Source: Ophiosphaerella korrae (Eukaryota; Ascomycota; Dothideomycetes; Pleosporales; Phaeosphaeriaceae). From it: DNA of 13,939 nucleotides. The stretch spans positions 1 to 13,939 of the forward strand of contig JALNQF010000797.1 in assembly GCA_028456385.1 (NCBI GenBank), given 5' to 3'. Shown here piece after piece: positions 1 to 9,449 of this stretch (the first letter of the stretch is position 1; every line of letters starts with the position of its first letter). Made by a program: the position numbers and the translations under genes. Below the pieces are notes generated by a model. The model did not search any database. It saw nothing but the letters and a program-made list of their open reading frames with translations, and had not been told where the DNA came from.

Positions 1-60
<60 letters not shown>
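1..60. repeat. (CTA)20 microsatellite
   Basis: Sixty bases are a perfect trinucleotide array of twenty CTA units beginning at the window edge, so the true array may be longer. A purine-rich GAA-like stretch follows at 61-73. CTA/TAG contains no CA or TG, so it could be the end product of RIP on a (CAG)n/(CTG)n array, or an ordinary microsatellite. The sequence cannot tell these apart. Confidence 0.95.
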
Positions 61-900
61 AGAAGAAGAAAAAGTATACTAAAAAGACTCTAGTACTATA
101 GACGCCCTTACTCCTACCTTCTTATACTTCTTCTTCTAAGGAGGTTATAAGTACTCTCTATAAAGAGCCCTACCTCTACTATACTTATAGCGCGTTAGTA
201 GGCTACTCTAATAGGAGCTACTATAACTCTTTTAAGGAAAGAGTTTAGCGTTATATATACTATACTACTAGTAGCTATAGCTACGTTTCTATATATGTTA
301 ATTTAAAAATTTTACTCTAGCTCTTTAATTTACTACTTTAAGAGCTACTCTAGCTCTTTATCTAATATTAGTTAACTAACTTATATTATAGCTCTAAAAT
401 TACTTACTATACTACTATTACTCTTATTACTACCTAGGCCTATAAGGCTCTAGAGAGAGAGCTTAAGGCTCTCTAAAAGACTTTCTATATACTACTTAGT
501 AAGGTTATAGAGGAGACTCTAGGTCCTTAGACTCTTCTACTACTTCTACCTCTACCTCTACTTTAGCCTATGCCTATACTTATACTTACTACTACTACTA
601 CTTCTACTTCTACTTGCAATCTTACTACTACTATACTTGCTAAGGCTACTATTATAATAGGAGTAGTTACTACTTTACTAGCTAGAGATACTTAAGCTAA
701 AGAGGCTTTTACCTATTATCTACGTGTAAAGGCGCTTCTTAGTAAGTTTATTAATCTTATATTTTAAATAGATACTTTATTTTAAGCTTAGCTCTAAGCT
801 TTAGCTCTACGTTTTAGTACTGCGCTTTAGCGCTCTAATTTAAAGACTTCTTTATATACTTTATACTCTACTTTTATAATTCTTATAACTTAAGCTTAGC
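61..900 (+). other. Unassigned RIP-affected stretch with weak plus-strand coding relic
   Basis: No open frame and no family that I recognise. If TAA/TAG are read through, the plus frame starting at 432 gives a protein-like segment to about 764: a charged helix-like part containing KALEREL and KVIEETLGP (about 441-530), a Leu/Pro-rich part, five Thr codons in a row (588-602), then KEAFTYYLRVKALLSKFINL (about 705-762). From about 770 to 900 the charged, coding-like strand switches to minus, which may be the tail or 3' sequence of the Copia element to the right. A Copia 3' LTR should lie near here, but I could not identify its ends. The assignment of a gene in this stretch is an inference from composition only. 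Confidence 0.3.
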
Positions 901-1560
901 TTATATATCTTTAAAGTTAAGGTAAGCTTTAAATCTCTTAAATTACTACTCTAGGAGGTACTTAGTTAGGCTATCTACTAGTATCTCGCTCGTTAGTATA
1001 TAAGAGACTTAAAATAAGCCTCTAGCGTACTCTTGTTTTAGCTATATATTCTATATATCTACGTAACGTAAGCGCGTTGTTACTCTCTTATTTTTACCTA
1101 TAATAAGTCTAATTATTTACTAATTATTATAGAAGATTATCTAAGTAGCTCCTAGGTCTAATATAAGCTCTTAAAAGAGCTTTTTTAGTACTATTACCTC
1201 TTTACTTACGTACTTAAGCGCAAGTAGCTTAGCTTTAGTAGTAGAAGTAGTTACTATAGCTTGTTATACTACTTTCTATATTACTACTCTACTAAAGAGT
1301 ATTACAATATAGCTATAAGATAAGTAGCGCGTTACTAGATTGTTAGTAAATAACGCGTCTCTATATATAAGTAGCTTAGTACCTTACTACTTACTATACT
1401 AAACTAATAGGTGCTAAGTTCTATATAGGTAAATAATAACTTAGTTTACTACTTTAAGATACTTTTAGCTTAGATTTATAAGATATTAAGAGAGCTTAGT
1501 AGCTATAAATACAACGTCTAGTCGTACTATTATTACTATATACAAGATAGATCCTACTTA
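901..1560 (-). pseudogene. pol: Copia pol: RNase H domain and C-terminus (relic)
   Basis: RNase H degrades the RNA strand of the RNA/DNA hybrid during reverse transcription. On the minus strand the Copia signature series is readable: IATKLS at about 1497, KYLKVVN at about 1462, a YRDALFTNN block with its first Asp kept (1357-1359), TTSTTKAKLLAL with the conserved Glu now Lys (AAA, 1234-1236), an IIFYNN block whose Cys-Asp is now Tyr-Asn (about 1126-1131), LRYVDI with the usual HVD His now Tyr, and a terminal TSEILVDSLTK (961-993). Stops are TAA or TAG at positions where the family usually has Gln or Trp. It follows RT directly in the same frame. The TAA at 901-903 may be the original end or another RIP stop. 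It is inactive as it stands. Confidence 0.85.
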
Positions 1561-1599
1561 CTCTTAGTAGTCCTTGATTTTACACTTTATAGCCTCTCC

Positions 1600-2330
1600 T
1601 TCGCTTAGCTATAGCTTCTCTACTAGTAATAGAGTTACTAGAAAGCTTATAGAGCTTATAAGATTAAACTTTTTTACTATCTTGTTAATATACTTATTGT
1701 AGACAAGCGTAATAGTCTTATCTAGCTAACTCTATATTACTCGTACGCCTAGGAACTAGCTTACTAGGCCTTTGTCTTCTATATTATAAGCTTGTTTAAT
1801 TCTCTTAATAATTTAGCGAGCTTCTAATTAGTAGATTATATAATATATTACTAATATATTATTAATGTAGAAGAGAAAGAGTATTTTACGCTCCTTATTA
1901 TAGAATAAGTATAGCTCTTCTTTTAAGACTATAAGACTAGCTTATTTAAGTATTCTTAAAAGCTCCTTATACTAGAGGAGTAGCGAGTCTTTAAGGCTAT
2001 ATAGCGCTTAATTAAGCTTAACGTACTTACTAGCTACTTTAAACCTATCTAGGAGCTTATAGATAACTACTAGTTAATAATCTCTATATACGTAGAGGAA
2101 AGCTCTAATAACGTTATACTAAGCTACTTCTAGGTTAAACTTAGCTATAATTACTATTGTAGTTTAAAACAAGCGCGCTACTAACGTAGTAGCGTAAGTT
2201 AATTATATTAAATTAATTATTTAGAGGTCTCTACGTACTACAATCTAAGCTTTATACTTAAGAAAGTAGCTATCTTAGTTAAGTTTGTATATAAAAACCT
2301 ACTTTAGAGGTAGTAGCTAATTACTTAATT
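1600..2330 (-). pseudogene. pol: Copia pol: reverse transcriptase domain (relic)
   Basis: This is the RNA-dependent DNA polymerase of the element. On the minus strand the start of the domain is marked by LKYKA then VVRRDL (about 2225-2260), the block usually written KARLVVRG in the family, followed by the TYATTLVAR segment (about 2175-2200). The central palm is readable through KERKILFLFYIN, where the Copia YVDD box is now Y-I-N-N (1858-1869): both metal-binding Asp codons GAT have become AAT, the change expected from TG-to-TA. Further on are LEAR, IIKRIKQAYNIEDKGLVS and FLGVRVI, all typical of the Copia thumb. It shares the frame with integrase upstream and RNase H downstream. Loss of both Asp means no polymerase activity even without the stops. 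Confidence 0.9.
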
Positions 2331-2940
2331 GCGAGCGCTCTATCTCCTCCTAGGTGCTAGCTACTAGTAGCGTATTAATCTCTTTCTAAGCTACTTGTTT
2401 AAAGAGCTGCCTATATAAGTACGTATATAGGTACTTCTAATTCTATAGTAGTAGTAGTAGCTTATCTCGATATAGATAAGCTTATAGCTATAGCTAAGGC
2501 TATAGCTTAAGCTAAGTAGCTACTATAATTATAGCGTTTACTACAGCGAGCTCTATATTTAGGTTATAGTCTATTAGTACTTATAAGAGTAGCTCGTCTA
2601 GTATACTACTCTATTTACTCTACTTAGGTTTATATAATAATAAGTAAGCGCTTAAGCTTCTAGCGCTATTATCTAGCTTATTATTTTAGAGTCTTTAGCT
2701 TAATTACGTTAGCGCTAGCTATTACTAGCGTGTATACTACTAATAAGCTCTAACTATATTATTTAGAGCTATATAAGATATAGCTACTTAATAAAAGATA
2801 GTATCTACTTTATTTAGAGCTATAGAAGCTATAGCTACTTAAGGAGAGGTAGTTTAATAAGTAGCTATTTAATAAGTCGAACTCTTATCTATTAGCTACT
2901 CTAAGGCGCTCGCTTCTCTAGTTAATTATAATTCCTAGGA
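2330..2940 (-). pseudogene. pol: Copia pol: linker between integrase and reverse transcriptase
   Basis: This lies between the readable integrase C-terminus and the readable RT domain, in the same minus-strand frame. I recognise no motif in it. Copia polyproteins normally carry a low-complexity, poorly conserved linker here, which fits. It contains frequent TAA/TAG and no independent frame on the plus strand that looks like a gene. Confidence 0.5.
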
Positions 2941-4300
2941 GCTTTTAGATACTTCGCTATATTAATTTCTATAATTAATGTTAGTACCTATATACTAAAC
3001 TCTTCTAGGTTTAGGTATTTACTTTAGAGTTTAAAGGCTACTAAGCTTAGGTTACTCTATATAGATTCTATATAGTTTACTAGCTAAGCTTACTACTTAT
3101 ATAAGATCTACCCCTTATTCTACTAAGATAGATAGCTAGCTAGCCTAGCTTTTAGTATTATATAGAGCTCTACCTTCTAGATTTTACTCTAGGTACTTAC
3201 TTTACTAGTTACTTTCTAGGATTTAAGCTACTTCGTAGAGCTAGTTATATATATTATCTTAGGTCTCTTTTATATTACGTGCTACGTCTTTATATAATAC
3301 GTTAACAAGTTTTTAAATCTTTAGCTTTAGGAGCTCTTAATAAGCTTTACTCTTCTTATTATAGAAGAGCTACTTATTAAATATTACGTTGCGCGTTATA
3401 ATTACCTAATCTAATTCTAGGACCTATATCCTATATATATTAGATACTCTATATCTTACTAGATATCTAATATAGCCCTAAGGGCTTATTTTAAAGCCTC
3501 TCTTATTACGCCTAGCTACTTACTCCTTATTAAGTAGATATACGTAGTAGCTATAGGCGTATACTCTACTCTAATCTAGCTAAAGGTCTACTATAGTAGC
3601 TCTTACTTACTTAAGCTAATAGTATCTAAAGTACTATCTAAACTAGCTATTAAGTACTATATTAGGAGCTTATATATTATAAGCGCGGCTTAGGCTTATA
3701 TTATATAGCTACGTAGCTACCTTTACTATCTCTAGCTAGAGCCTTTCTAGTAGGTTAGCGCTTATCCTTATCTTAATTACTTTTGTTATTATTTCTTAAC
3801 TAGCTCTCTTAGCTCCTCTATTTAGCTTATACGTATATACTAGAGTGCTCTTAACTATAATCCCTTCTTATTTAGCCTAAATCTAGAAGCGCGTTTTACC
3901 TCTCTATAGGAGCGTTACTACTTTATTATCTTACCTAAGTACGTACGTATAGAGCTTATAGTACGTTAGTAGTAGCTTTATAAAGCTTTTAAATACTCTT
4001 ATTATCTCTTAAAGTGTTTTACTTTATAATAAGTAGGTATAAAGCTTACTACTATACTTGTACTTAAGTAGTATAGTCTAAACCTCTCTAAAGTAGCTAG
4101 TAAGTATATTAAATAGGTTTTACGCTACTTACTAGTATAGGCGCAAGGCTCTCTCTCTAGGCTGCCTTAAGATAACTTACTTAGCGTAAGCTATTAAGCA
4201 ATGCTTGTACTTAATGCACGCTGTTCTATTAATATGTACGTTTCTCGCGCTTATTACTAGCGCTTACAGTACTTCTAGTCTAAGATAACTAGCTCTAGCG
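2930..4300 (-). pseudogene. pol: Copia pol: GAG-pre-integrase and integrase (relic)
   Basis: The integrase inserts the cDNA into the genome. On the minus strand the zinc-binding region shows CIKYKHC (4198-4218), in which the second Cys of the CxxC pair is now Tyr, followed by QPRERALRLY (about 4143-4170), a typical Copia junction. The catalytic triad can be placed: first Asp now Asn (AAC, 4117-4119, in the V-A-stop-N-L-F block), second Asp kept (GAT, 3928-3930, in D-N-K-V-V), third residue Glu now Lys (AAG, 3808-3810, in N-R-G-A-K-R). Spacing from the second to the third residue is 39 codons, slightly longer than the usual 35. The C-terminal part (RVYAYSYYVYLLNKE at about 3535-3572, then the YLV-YRVSNIYRI block) is the conserved segment also present in the inverted copy at 13310-13939. 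Confidence 0.88.
2940..3570 (-). repeat. Copia integrase C-terminal segment, inverted-repeat partner of 13310-13939
   Basis: The reverse complement of this segment aligns from end to end with 13310-13939. Base 2940 pairs with the last base of the window and 3570 pairs with 13310. Lengths are 631 and 630 bp. Most mismatches that I checked by eye are C/T or G/A, with a few transversions. Beyond 3570 the match becomes too weak to follow by eye. Confidence 0.9.
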
Positions 4301-4469
4301 TACTAGAGCTCTTTTAAGTTGCTTCTAGGCGTTATGCGCTATAAGTTAAGCTATTAATTAACTCGATTGCCTTAAGTTACGCTTATAATAGTTAGATAAA
4401 ACGCAATAGGCTTGTATTTAATAAAAGTAAGATTATGTTTACGTATTAGTGTCGCTAGTACGATACTCT

Positions 4470-4823
4470 CTACTAGCGTTCCTACTCTTAGAGTTGCGTT
4501 AAAACCTTAATACTAGGCTCTAGCTTACTATAATTAAGCTTTAGATACTATATTAATATAAAATCCTTTAACTACTACTACTTTATAAAGTATAAGATTC
4601 TCTATACGCTTACTATAAGTACTATTTAGAGCGTTCTTAAGAATTTAAGTACTTTTACTAAGTATTAGAAACGCTTATATACCTACTTCTACGTAGCTTA
4701 TACCTTTTACTCTTATAAAGGAGCCTAGTTCTATAAGACTTATTAAGTTAACTAAGTAGAGAGTAGCTCTATTATCGAGTATAGTACTCTTAGAGAGTAG
4801 GTAAGTGTTAAAATCTAGCGTTA
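4470..4823 (-). pseudogene. pol: Copia pol: aspartic protease (relic)
   Basis: The protease cuts the Gag-Pol polyprotein. Reading down from the Gypsy insertion, the minus strand gives STILDNRAT, corresponding to the Copia motif LDSGA(S/T): the catalytic Asp is kept (GAT, 4774-4776), while the flap-side Gly is now Arg (AGA), the change expected from TGG-to-TAG on this context. Downstream the block VEVGI and then LILYKVVVVKGFYINIVSKA (about 4540-4600) matches the end of the family domain, where Copia proteases have an NVLYVPG..NLISV-like strand. The Gypsy element lies immediately upstream, at the gag/protease boundary, so the domain is separated by 7 kb from its gag. Identification rests on motif order and on position before a clear integrase. 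Confidence 0.82.
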
Positions 4824-4828
4824 AGTAG
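4824..4828. repeat. Target site duplication AGTAG, left copy
   Basis: AGTAG directly precedes the TGTTA start of the 5' LTR and is repeated directly after the 3' LTR at 11864-11868. Five bases is the usual duplication for Ty3/Gypsy elements. It shows that both outer ends belong to one insertion. Confidence 0.93.
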
Positions 4829-5257
4829 TGTTATAGGTGTAATAGAAGAAATCGAGATAGAACTAATTAGTCCTAATCTAGGCGCTGACGAAGTATAGGA
4901 CGAGCGGGGTAACGACCTTGATTAGGAAACTATACATAACTAGGACACCTAGGTTAATCTATAATCTATAGACTCTTAGCATTAATAGATTATAGATTAG
5001 GACGATCTATAATCTACTATCCTTAGTAAATATAGATTATAGATTACGATAAGTATATAGTTAGTAGGATGTGTATTATTAGGATAGTATTAGTAATTTA
5101 ATCTATTAACTATAGAACGCTAGTGTAAGATAGTTGCGAAATATCTTCTACTATTTATAGTTATTGTAGGTCCCTATATAAGCTTTTGTTATTATCTCTT
5201 AATCTACTAACTCCCTTATTACAAGTGCCTGTAGTCGACGATAAGTAGCCTGTTATA
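4829..5257 (+). repeat. 5' LTR of the Gypsy element
   Basis: A 429-bp direct repeat of 11435-11863, starting TGTTATAGG and ending CCTGTTATA (the final CA of the canonical end is now TA). It differs from the 3' LTR by about 40 transitions with no transversion and no length change in my hand alignment. It contains a cluster of inverted repeats (4955-5046). In an intact element it would hold the promoter and polyadenylation signals. A TATATAAG at 5175-5182 resembles a TATA box, but the other LTR has TACACGAG there, so it is probably a product of mutation. Confidence 0.95.
4955..5046. repeat. Inverted-repeat cluster inside the 5' LTR
   Basis: Perfect 15-base arms TAATCTATAATCTAT (4955-4969) and ATAGATTATAGATTA (4985-4999) enclose a 15-base loop. 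They are followed by ATCTATAATCTA (5005-5016) and a second ATAGATTATAGATTA (5032-5046). The arms alternate in orientation, so two adjacent hairpins or several alternative pairings are possible. The same cluster occurs in the 3' LTR at 11561-11652 with a mismatch or so per arm. Confidence 0.85.
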
Positions 5258-5294
5258 CCTTACTAATTTAGTTATTGCGAGAAGCGAAGTGTAA
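5258..5294 (+). other. Leader after the 5' LTR; primer binding site expected, not recognised
   Basis: LTR elements normally carry a tRNA-complementary primer site within a few bases of the 5' LTR. The sequence here starts CCTTACTAATTTAG and does not show the usual TGG start of a tRNA 3'-end complement. RIP would destroy TGG, so absence is not informative. The gag frame opens after the in-frame TAA at 5292-5294. Confidence 0.4.
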
Positions 5295-6380
5295 GTAATA
5301 TATAGTCTAGCTAACACGATAGTAGAAAGTTTAACAAAACAATTAGGTAAAGCCTCTAAAAGTAGTCTAGAGTTAGATAGTACTATATAGGAAATAATTA
5401 AAGGTTGTCTTAACTAACTAATTAACGATAAAGAAGACATGAAAATAGTAATTAACGCCCTAGAAACGTAGAACAAGGAACTATAGGATTATACGAAATA
5501 AAACGAGGCATAAATTAAGGCTATTATCTAAGGATAGAACTAGATAGAATTAATTACCTAAAGACTAGAGACGAGTGCAACAAAGAAACTACCTAAGATA
5601 CCTATCCTTAAGAAGTTTAATAGAATAAGAGAGAAACTAAGACTCTTTATAGCCTTAGTATAACTCTAGATAGATATACAAGTACTATACTTTAATATAG
5701 AAGAGAAGAAGGTAATATATATTAGATTGCACTTTAAAGAAGACGCAATAAGATAGTATAAACTTTACTAGATAGATTATACAATATATTTACTAATAAC
5801 CTAGAAGGACAAGACTAGAGCTATCTTTAGAAGTTATAAATACTTTACTAAACGAATAAGAGTAGTATTTAGAGACACAGACGTTACCTAATAAGCTAAA
5901 GAGTAACTAGAGAAGCTTATACAAAATTAGAGTGTTCTAAAATACGTATTATAGTTTAAATAACTATTATAAAATATAGAATAGAACGAGTTAGCCTTAA
6001 TGTTATAATTTAAACAAGGACTTAACTCTAAAATTTAATACAAAATAATACATATAGAAAAGCTACGAACACTAGAAGCCCTAAAGTAATAGGTAATACA
6101 AATTAACGATAATCTTTAAGAACAGAGGAAGAACAAGTATAGAGGTTATACCTAGAACTACGATAAGGGAGACCCTATAGTCTTTAACGCTAATAAGGAT
6201 AAAAAGAAAAAGAAGAATAAAGACTTTACGTACTTTAAATGTAGTAAACTAGGCTACTATACAAGAGATTGCTAATTAAATAAGAAGAAAGATATAGTAT
6301 ATTATAAATGCAGGAAACCTAGATACTTTGCAAAGGACTACAAGAGTAAGGACCTAAAGAAAGAAACTTAGTTAAAGATA
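5295..6380 (+). pseudogene. gag: Gypsy gag: capsid and nucleocapsid with two zinc knuckles (relic)
   Basis: Gag forms the virus-like particle and binds the RNA. In the frame of multiples of 3, a helical, charged N-terminal part runs from about 5310 (SLANTIVESLTKQLGKASKS) with stops only where Gln or Trp codons are expected. The capsid core begins near 5589 with LPKIPILKKFN and continues through EEKKVIYIRLHFKEDAI (about 5700-5750), the usual retrotransposon Gag pattern. Two zinc knuckles follow: 6231-6272, keeping C-S-K-L-G and the final Cys but with the first Cys and the His now Tyr; and 6303-6341, keeping one Cys (6309-6311) with the other Cys and His positions now Tyr. TGC-to-TAC and CAC-to-TAC are both RIP changes. 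No ATG is present at a likely start; the start codon may have become ATA. Gag runs on into pol without a frame change. Confidence 0.88.
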
Positions 6381-7499
6381 ACTAAAAAGAAGAAGGAAGC
6401 ACTATAAGTATAGGCTAAGCCTTAAGAGAAAGTAGCTAGGAGTAAAGAAGTACAATACGTAATACTCTACTAGACTTTTTATTATAACGACGACTACTAT
6501 ATATATCTTTCTAGTAAATAGGGAGTAGTATAGTTCTTATAGAAATAGAGATACAAAGTAGCTATAATAAAAGAGGAAAGAATAAAAGCTTAGCTAAAAA
6601 AGATAGCCTAAGTAATAGACCTACTAGTAGAAGATCTAGAAAGGGAAAAGCCCCTAGCACTATTAATCTAGGCTAAAGGACTAGCACTAGATAAAGAGAC
6701 TACTACGACTACCTCTAAAGGACTGCGAGGAAGTAAGAAATAGGTTAGTATAAGAGGTATAGAGTATACCTAGCTAATAATATATAGTTATAATAGCTAT
6801 ATAACTATAGATATAGAGGAACAAAATAAAGAATAGAGATTTGTTTAGATATACTTAATAGTTATAAGTATAGAGGAAGCGTACAAAGACTAGAAAGAAC
6901 GTAATCCTAAAGAAACTAAGTTTATACTATTTTAGGAATAGATAAAGTAATATACAGTTATAGTAAGAAGAATACCTATACTAAGAGAATAGTAACACTT
7001 TGTAAGGAAGACGCGATAGATTAACAAAGCCTATATACTAAGAGTACTAGTAGTATACTATATCCTAATAACAAATATACTTAGCAAAGATAAATACTAG
7101 GAAGAGGATAATAAAATAATAGATCTAGAATATCTAGTACACTTTAAAGTATTATAGATATTATACCTAGATAAGAATTGTATTATATATAGAAACCCTA
7201 AAGCTAATAACAACGTATAGCCTATAAGAAGACAAGGCTATAACTACACAAGAGTAATTATAGTAGAAGATATCTAAGGATAGGAAATAATCCTAGAAGA
7301 TAGATACTTAGTAGTAAGGCTAGGATTAAAACTAATAAAGAAATACATCTAAGGAGGACTATAGTATAAATATATAAACGACAAATGTCTTAAATACAAG
7401 ATATATAAACTTAAAATAGGGCTATAGCCCTAGAAAGATAGATAGTTTAACAAACTACTAAAGTAAGAAAAGCTAGAAGGTATAAGAGGCCTATATATT
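6381..7499 (+). pseudogene. Gypsy gag-pol: long region between zinc knuckles and protease
   Basis: About 370-390 codons in the gag-pol frame lie between the second zinc knuckle and the protease motif, longer than the short linker I would expect in many Gypsy elements. The first part is Lys/Glu-rich (6355-6420 and 6560-6680). The rest is protein-like with TAA/TAG only. I recognise no domain. The stretch immediately before the protease (about 7180-7500, including IIYRNPKANNN and the KKYIQ-like KKYI-stop-GG block) may be an N-terminal extension of the protease. Function unknown. Confidence 0.5.
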
Positions 7500-7820
7500 A
7501 CAAAAACAGGTATATACTAAGGAAAGAAAGTACGATTAATAATTAATAGTAGAGCTATAAGGAACTTTATATTAAAGAAGTTTGTAGAAACGTAAGGAAT
7601 AAAGTATATAACAAAGAAATACTCTTAATAACTAAGTACGATTAAAGGAAAACTATTCTAGGAACTTATACAGTTCGAGACAACACCTTTAATACTAAAG
7701 CTAGAAAGACTAGAAATTAAGAATATAGTTATAGATATAACAATAATTAATAATAAACAAGATATTATACTAGGTATACTATAGTTATAAATAACTAACC
7801 TAAGAATTAATTAGAGAATA
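7500..7820 (+). pseudogene. pol: Gypsy pol: aspartic protease (relic)
   Basis: The block R-L-I-I-N-S-R-A-I-R-N-F-I (7533-7571) corresponds to the Gypsy protease signature with DSGA: the catalytic Asp is now Asn (AAT, 7545-7547), Gly is now Arg (AGA, 7551-7553) and Thr is now Ile (ATA, 7557-7559). All three changes are G-to-A after T or C-to-T before A. Further on, IVIDITIINNKQDIILGIL (about 7726-7785) matches the strand that ends the domain, usually D..LG. in the family. It lies in the same frame as gag before it and RT after it. A protease with Asn at this position would be inactive. Confidence 0.85.
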
Positions 7821-8069
7821 GGAGAAATTAACTACCCTAGATAAGACATGTTGAAAGCCAACATAAGTACTACTAAAGGAGAATTCTCTAAAGAATACAA
7901 GAAATAGGAAAAACAGCTTATAGAGCTAGAAAACTACCTTCTAGAATATTAACTATAGGACTTAGCGATAGAACTAGAAGAAGGTAAAGATGTAGGATAG
8001 AGCCTAGTCTACTAAAAAATAGAAGAAGAATCTAAAATTAAACAAATATTTATCTAAAATGCAATAAAA

Positions 8070-8660
8070 AAAGGATAGATACGAGAATCTAGATCTAAAG
8101 TAGTACATAGACTAATATTTATAGATAAAAAGGAAATAAGTAACAAGAGACCTTGCGTAGATTTTAAGAAAACTAACGCAATTACTAATAAGAACTAATA
8201 CCTATTACTACAAATAGATAGAATACAAGATAGACTACAAAGAGTAAGAATCTTTATAAAACTAGATATCTAGAATACCTACTACTAGATTAGAATTAAA
8301 GAAGGCGATAAATAGAAAATAGTATTTAGAACACAGTATAGACTATACAAATACCTAGTTATGCTATTTAGTTTAATAAACGCACTAGTAGTATTCTAAG
8401 AAAGAATTAATATAGTACTAAGAGAGTACTTAGATATATTTACATTTGTATACTTAGACGATATCCTTATATTCTTAGAAATAGAGGAAGAACACGTGCA
8501 ATATATATATAAAGTACTAAAGAAACTAGTAGAAAATAAACTATTTCTTAAAATAAGAAAATGTAAGTTCTATACAAAAGAAATAGATTTCCTTAGATTT
8601 ATTATTAAACTAGGGAAAATTAGGATTAACCTAGAAAAGATTAGATTAATTAATAAATAG
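8070..8660 (+). pseudogene. pol: Gypsy pol: reverse transcriptase (relic)
   Basis: RNA-dependent DNA polymerase of the element. The fingers start with ESRSKVVHRLIFI and RPCVDFKKTNAIT (8148-8186), close to the family's RPCVDYRKLN. The palm has KLDI with its Asp kept (8265-8267), YKYLVMLFSLINALVVF (about 8350-8398; family pattern Y.VMPFGL.NAP..F) and YLDDILIF with both Asp kept (8451-8462). KCKFY..EIDFLRFII-like sequence follows at 8560-8605. All three metal-binding Asp codons survive, because GAC/GAT after A or C is not a RIP target, yet in-frame TAA/TAG within the domain prevent a full product. It is the best preserved domain in the window and suitable for assigning the lineage. Confidence 0.95.
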
Positions 8661-8819
8661 CTAACACTAAGAAACCTAAAAGAGGTATAGTAGTTTTATA
8701 GACTAGCTAACTTTTGTAGAAAGTTAATAATAGAATAGTCTAAAGATATAGAACTAATTACAAGACTTATAAAAAAAGATATGCTATTTAAATAGACAAG
8801 GGAATGCAACAAAGTATTT

Positions 8820-9270
8820 AATAAGATTAAGAAAAAGTTTATAGAAAACCTAGTTATTAGAATATACAACTTAGACCTACTAGTAATAGTAAAAACAGAC
8901 GCATCTAACTTAGTTTATAGAATAGCACTAATACAAGAGGACCTAGAAACTAAAAAGGAGTATTTAGTTAAATACTTCTCTAAGAAGATAAAAATAGTAG
9001 AACTTAACTACCTAATCTACAATAAAGAAATGCTAGTAATCTATAAAGTATTTAGACAATAGAGAGTATATCTACAAGGAGCAAAGTATTAAACAAAAGT
9101 CTATATAGACTATAAGAATCTTATAGGATTTATAACAAACAAGGAACTATTATAACGCTACACGAGATAGTAGGAATTCCTAGCAACATTTAATATAGAA
9201 ATTATATATACAAAAGAGAAAGACAATTAATTTATAGATACTCTTAGTAGAAGACTAGACTTATAGAAAG
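8820..9270 (+). pseudogene. pol: Gypsy pol: RNase H (relic)
   Basis: RNase H removes the RNA template. The frame shows VKTDASNLVYRIALIQEDLE (8889-8948) with the first catalytic Asp kept (8898-8900), then LNYLIYNKEMLVIYKV (9003-9050), the family's Y-x-E-L/M-L-A-I-V block with the Glu kept. VYIDYKNL (9099-9122) follows, in which the Asp is kept (9108-9110) and the usual His of TDHKNL is Tyr (9111-9113). The domain ends with the FIDTLSRRLD block (about 9231-9260), equivalent to the family's ADALSRR. It is the RT-proximal RNase H type with no frame change from RT. Confidence 0.92.
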
Positions 9271-9449
9271 AAGTAAGCGCTACTAGTATAGTTCTAGTTA
9301 AGAACGAAGAAGGATATTTAGTCCTAAATATATCTAAGATAGCCGCAATACTTAAAAGAACGAGTAGTAAATTAGACGAATAGATTTAGAAAACAATATA
9401 AGAAGTATCTAAAGAAATAGAGAAACTAGAAATCTAAGAAGGATTTACA

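Noticed and set aside
3600..4823. Plus-strand frames over the Copia integrase and protease that look Trp/Tyr-rich if TAG is read as Trp
   Set aside because: The minus strand gives an ordered series of Copia protease and integrase motifs in one frame with correct spacing. The plus-strand readings match nothing I know and are best explained as antisense.
4955..5046. CRISPR-like or site-specific recombination array
   Set aside because: Units alternate in orientation without regular unique spacers, and the cluster lies within an LTR of a eukaryotic retrotransposon.
5175..5182. TATA box TATATAAG in the 5' LTR
   Set aside because: The 3' LTR has a different sequence at the same place, related by transitions, so the motif is likely a mutation product, not an ancestral promoter element.
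5258..5290. tRNA primer binding site after the 5' LTR
   Set aside because: I could not match the sequence to any tRNA 3' end. RIP would have altered the TGG start, so no call is justified.
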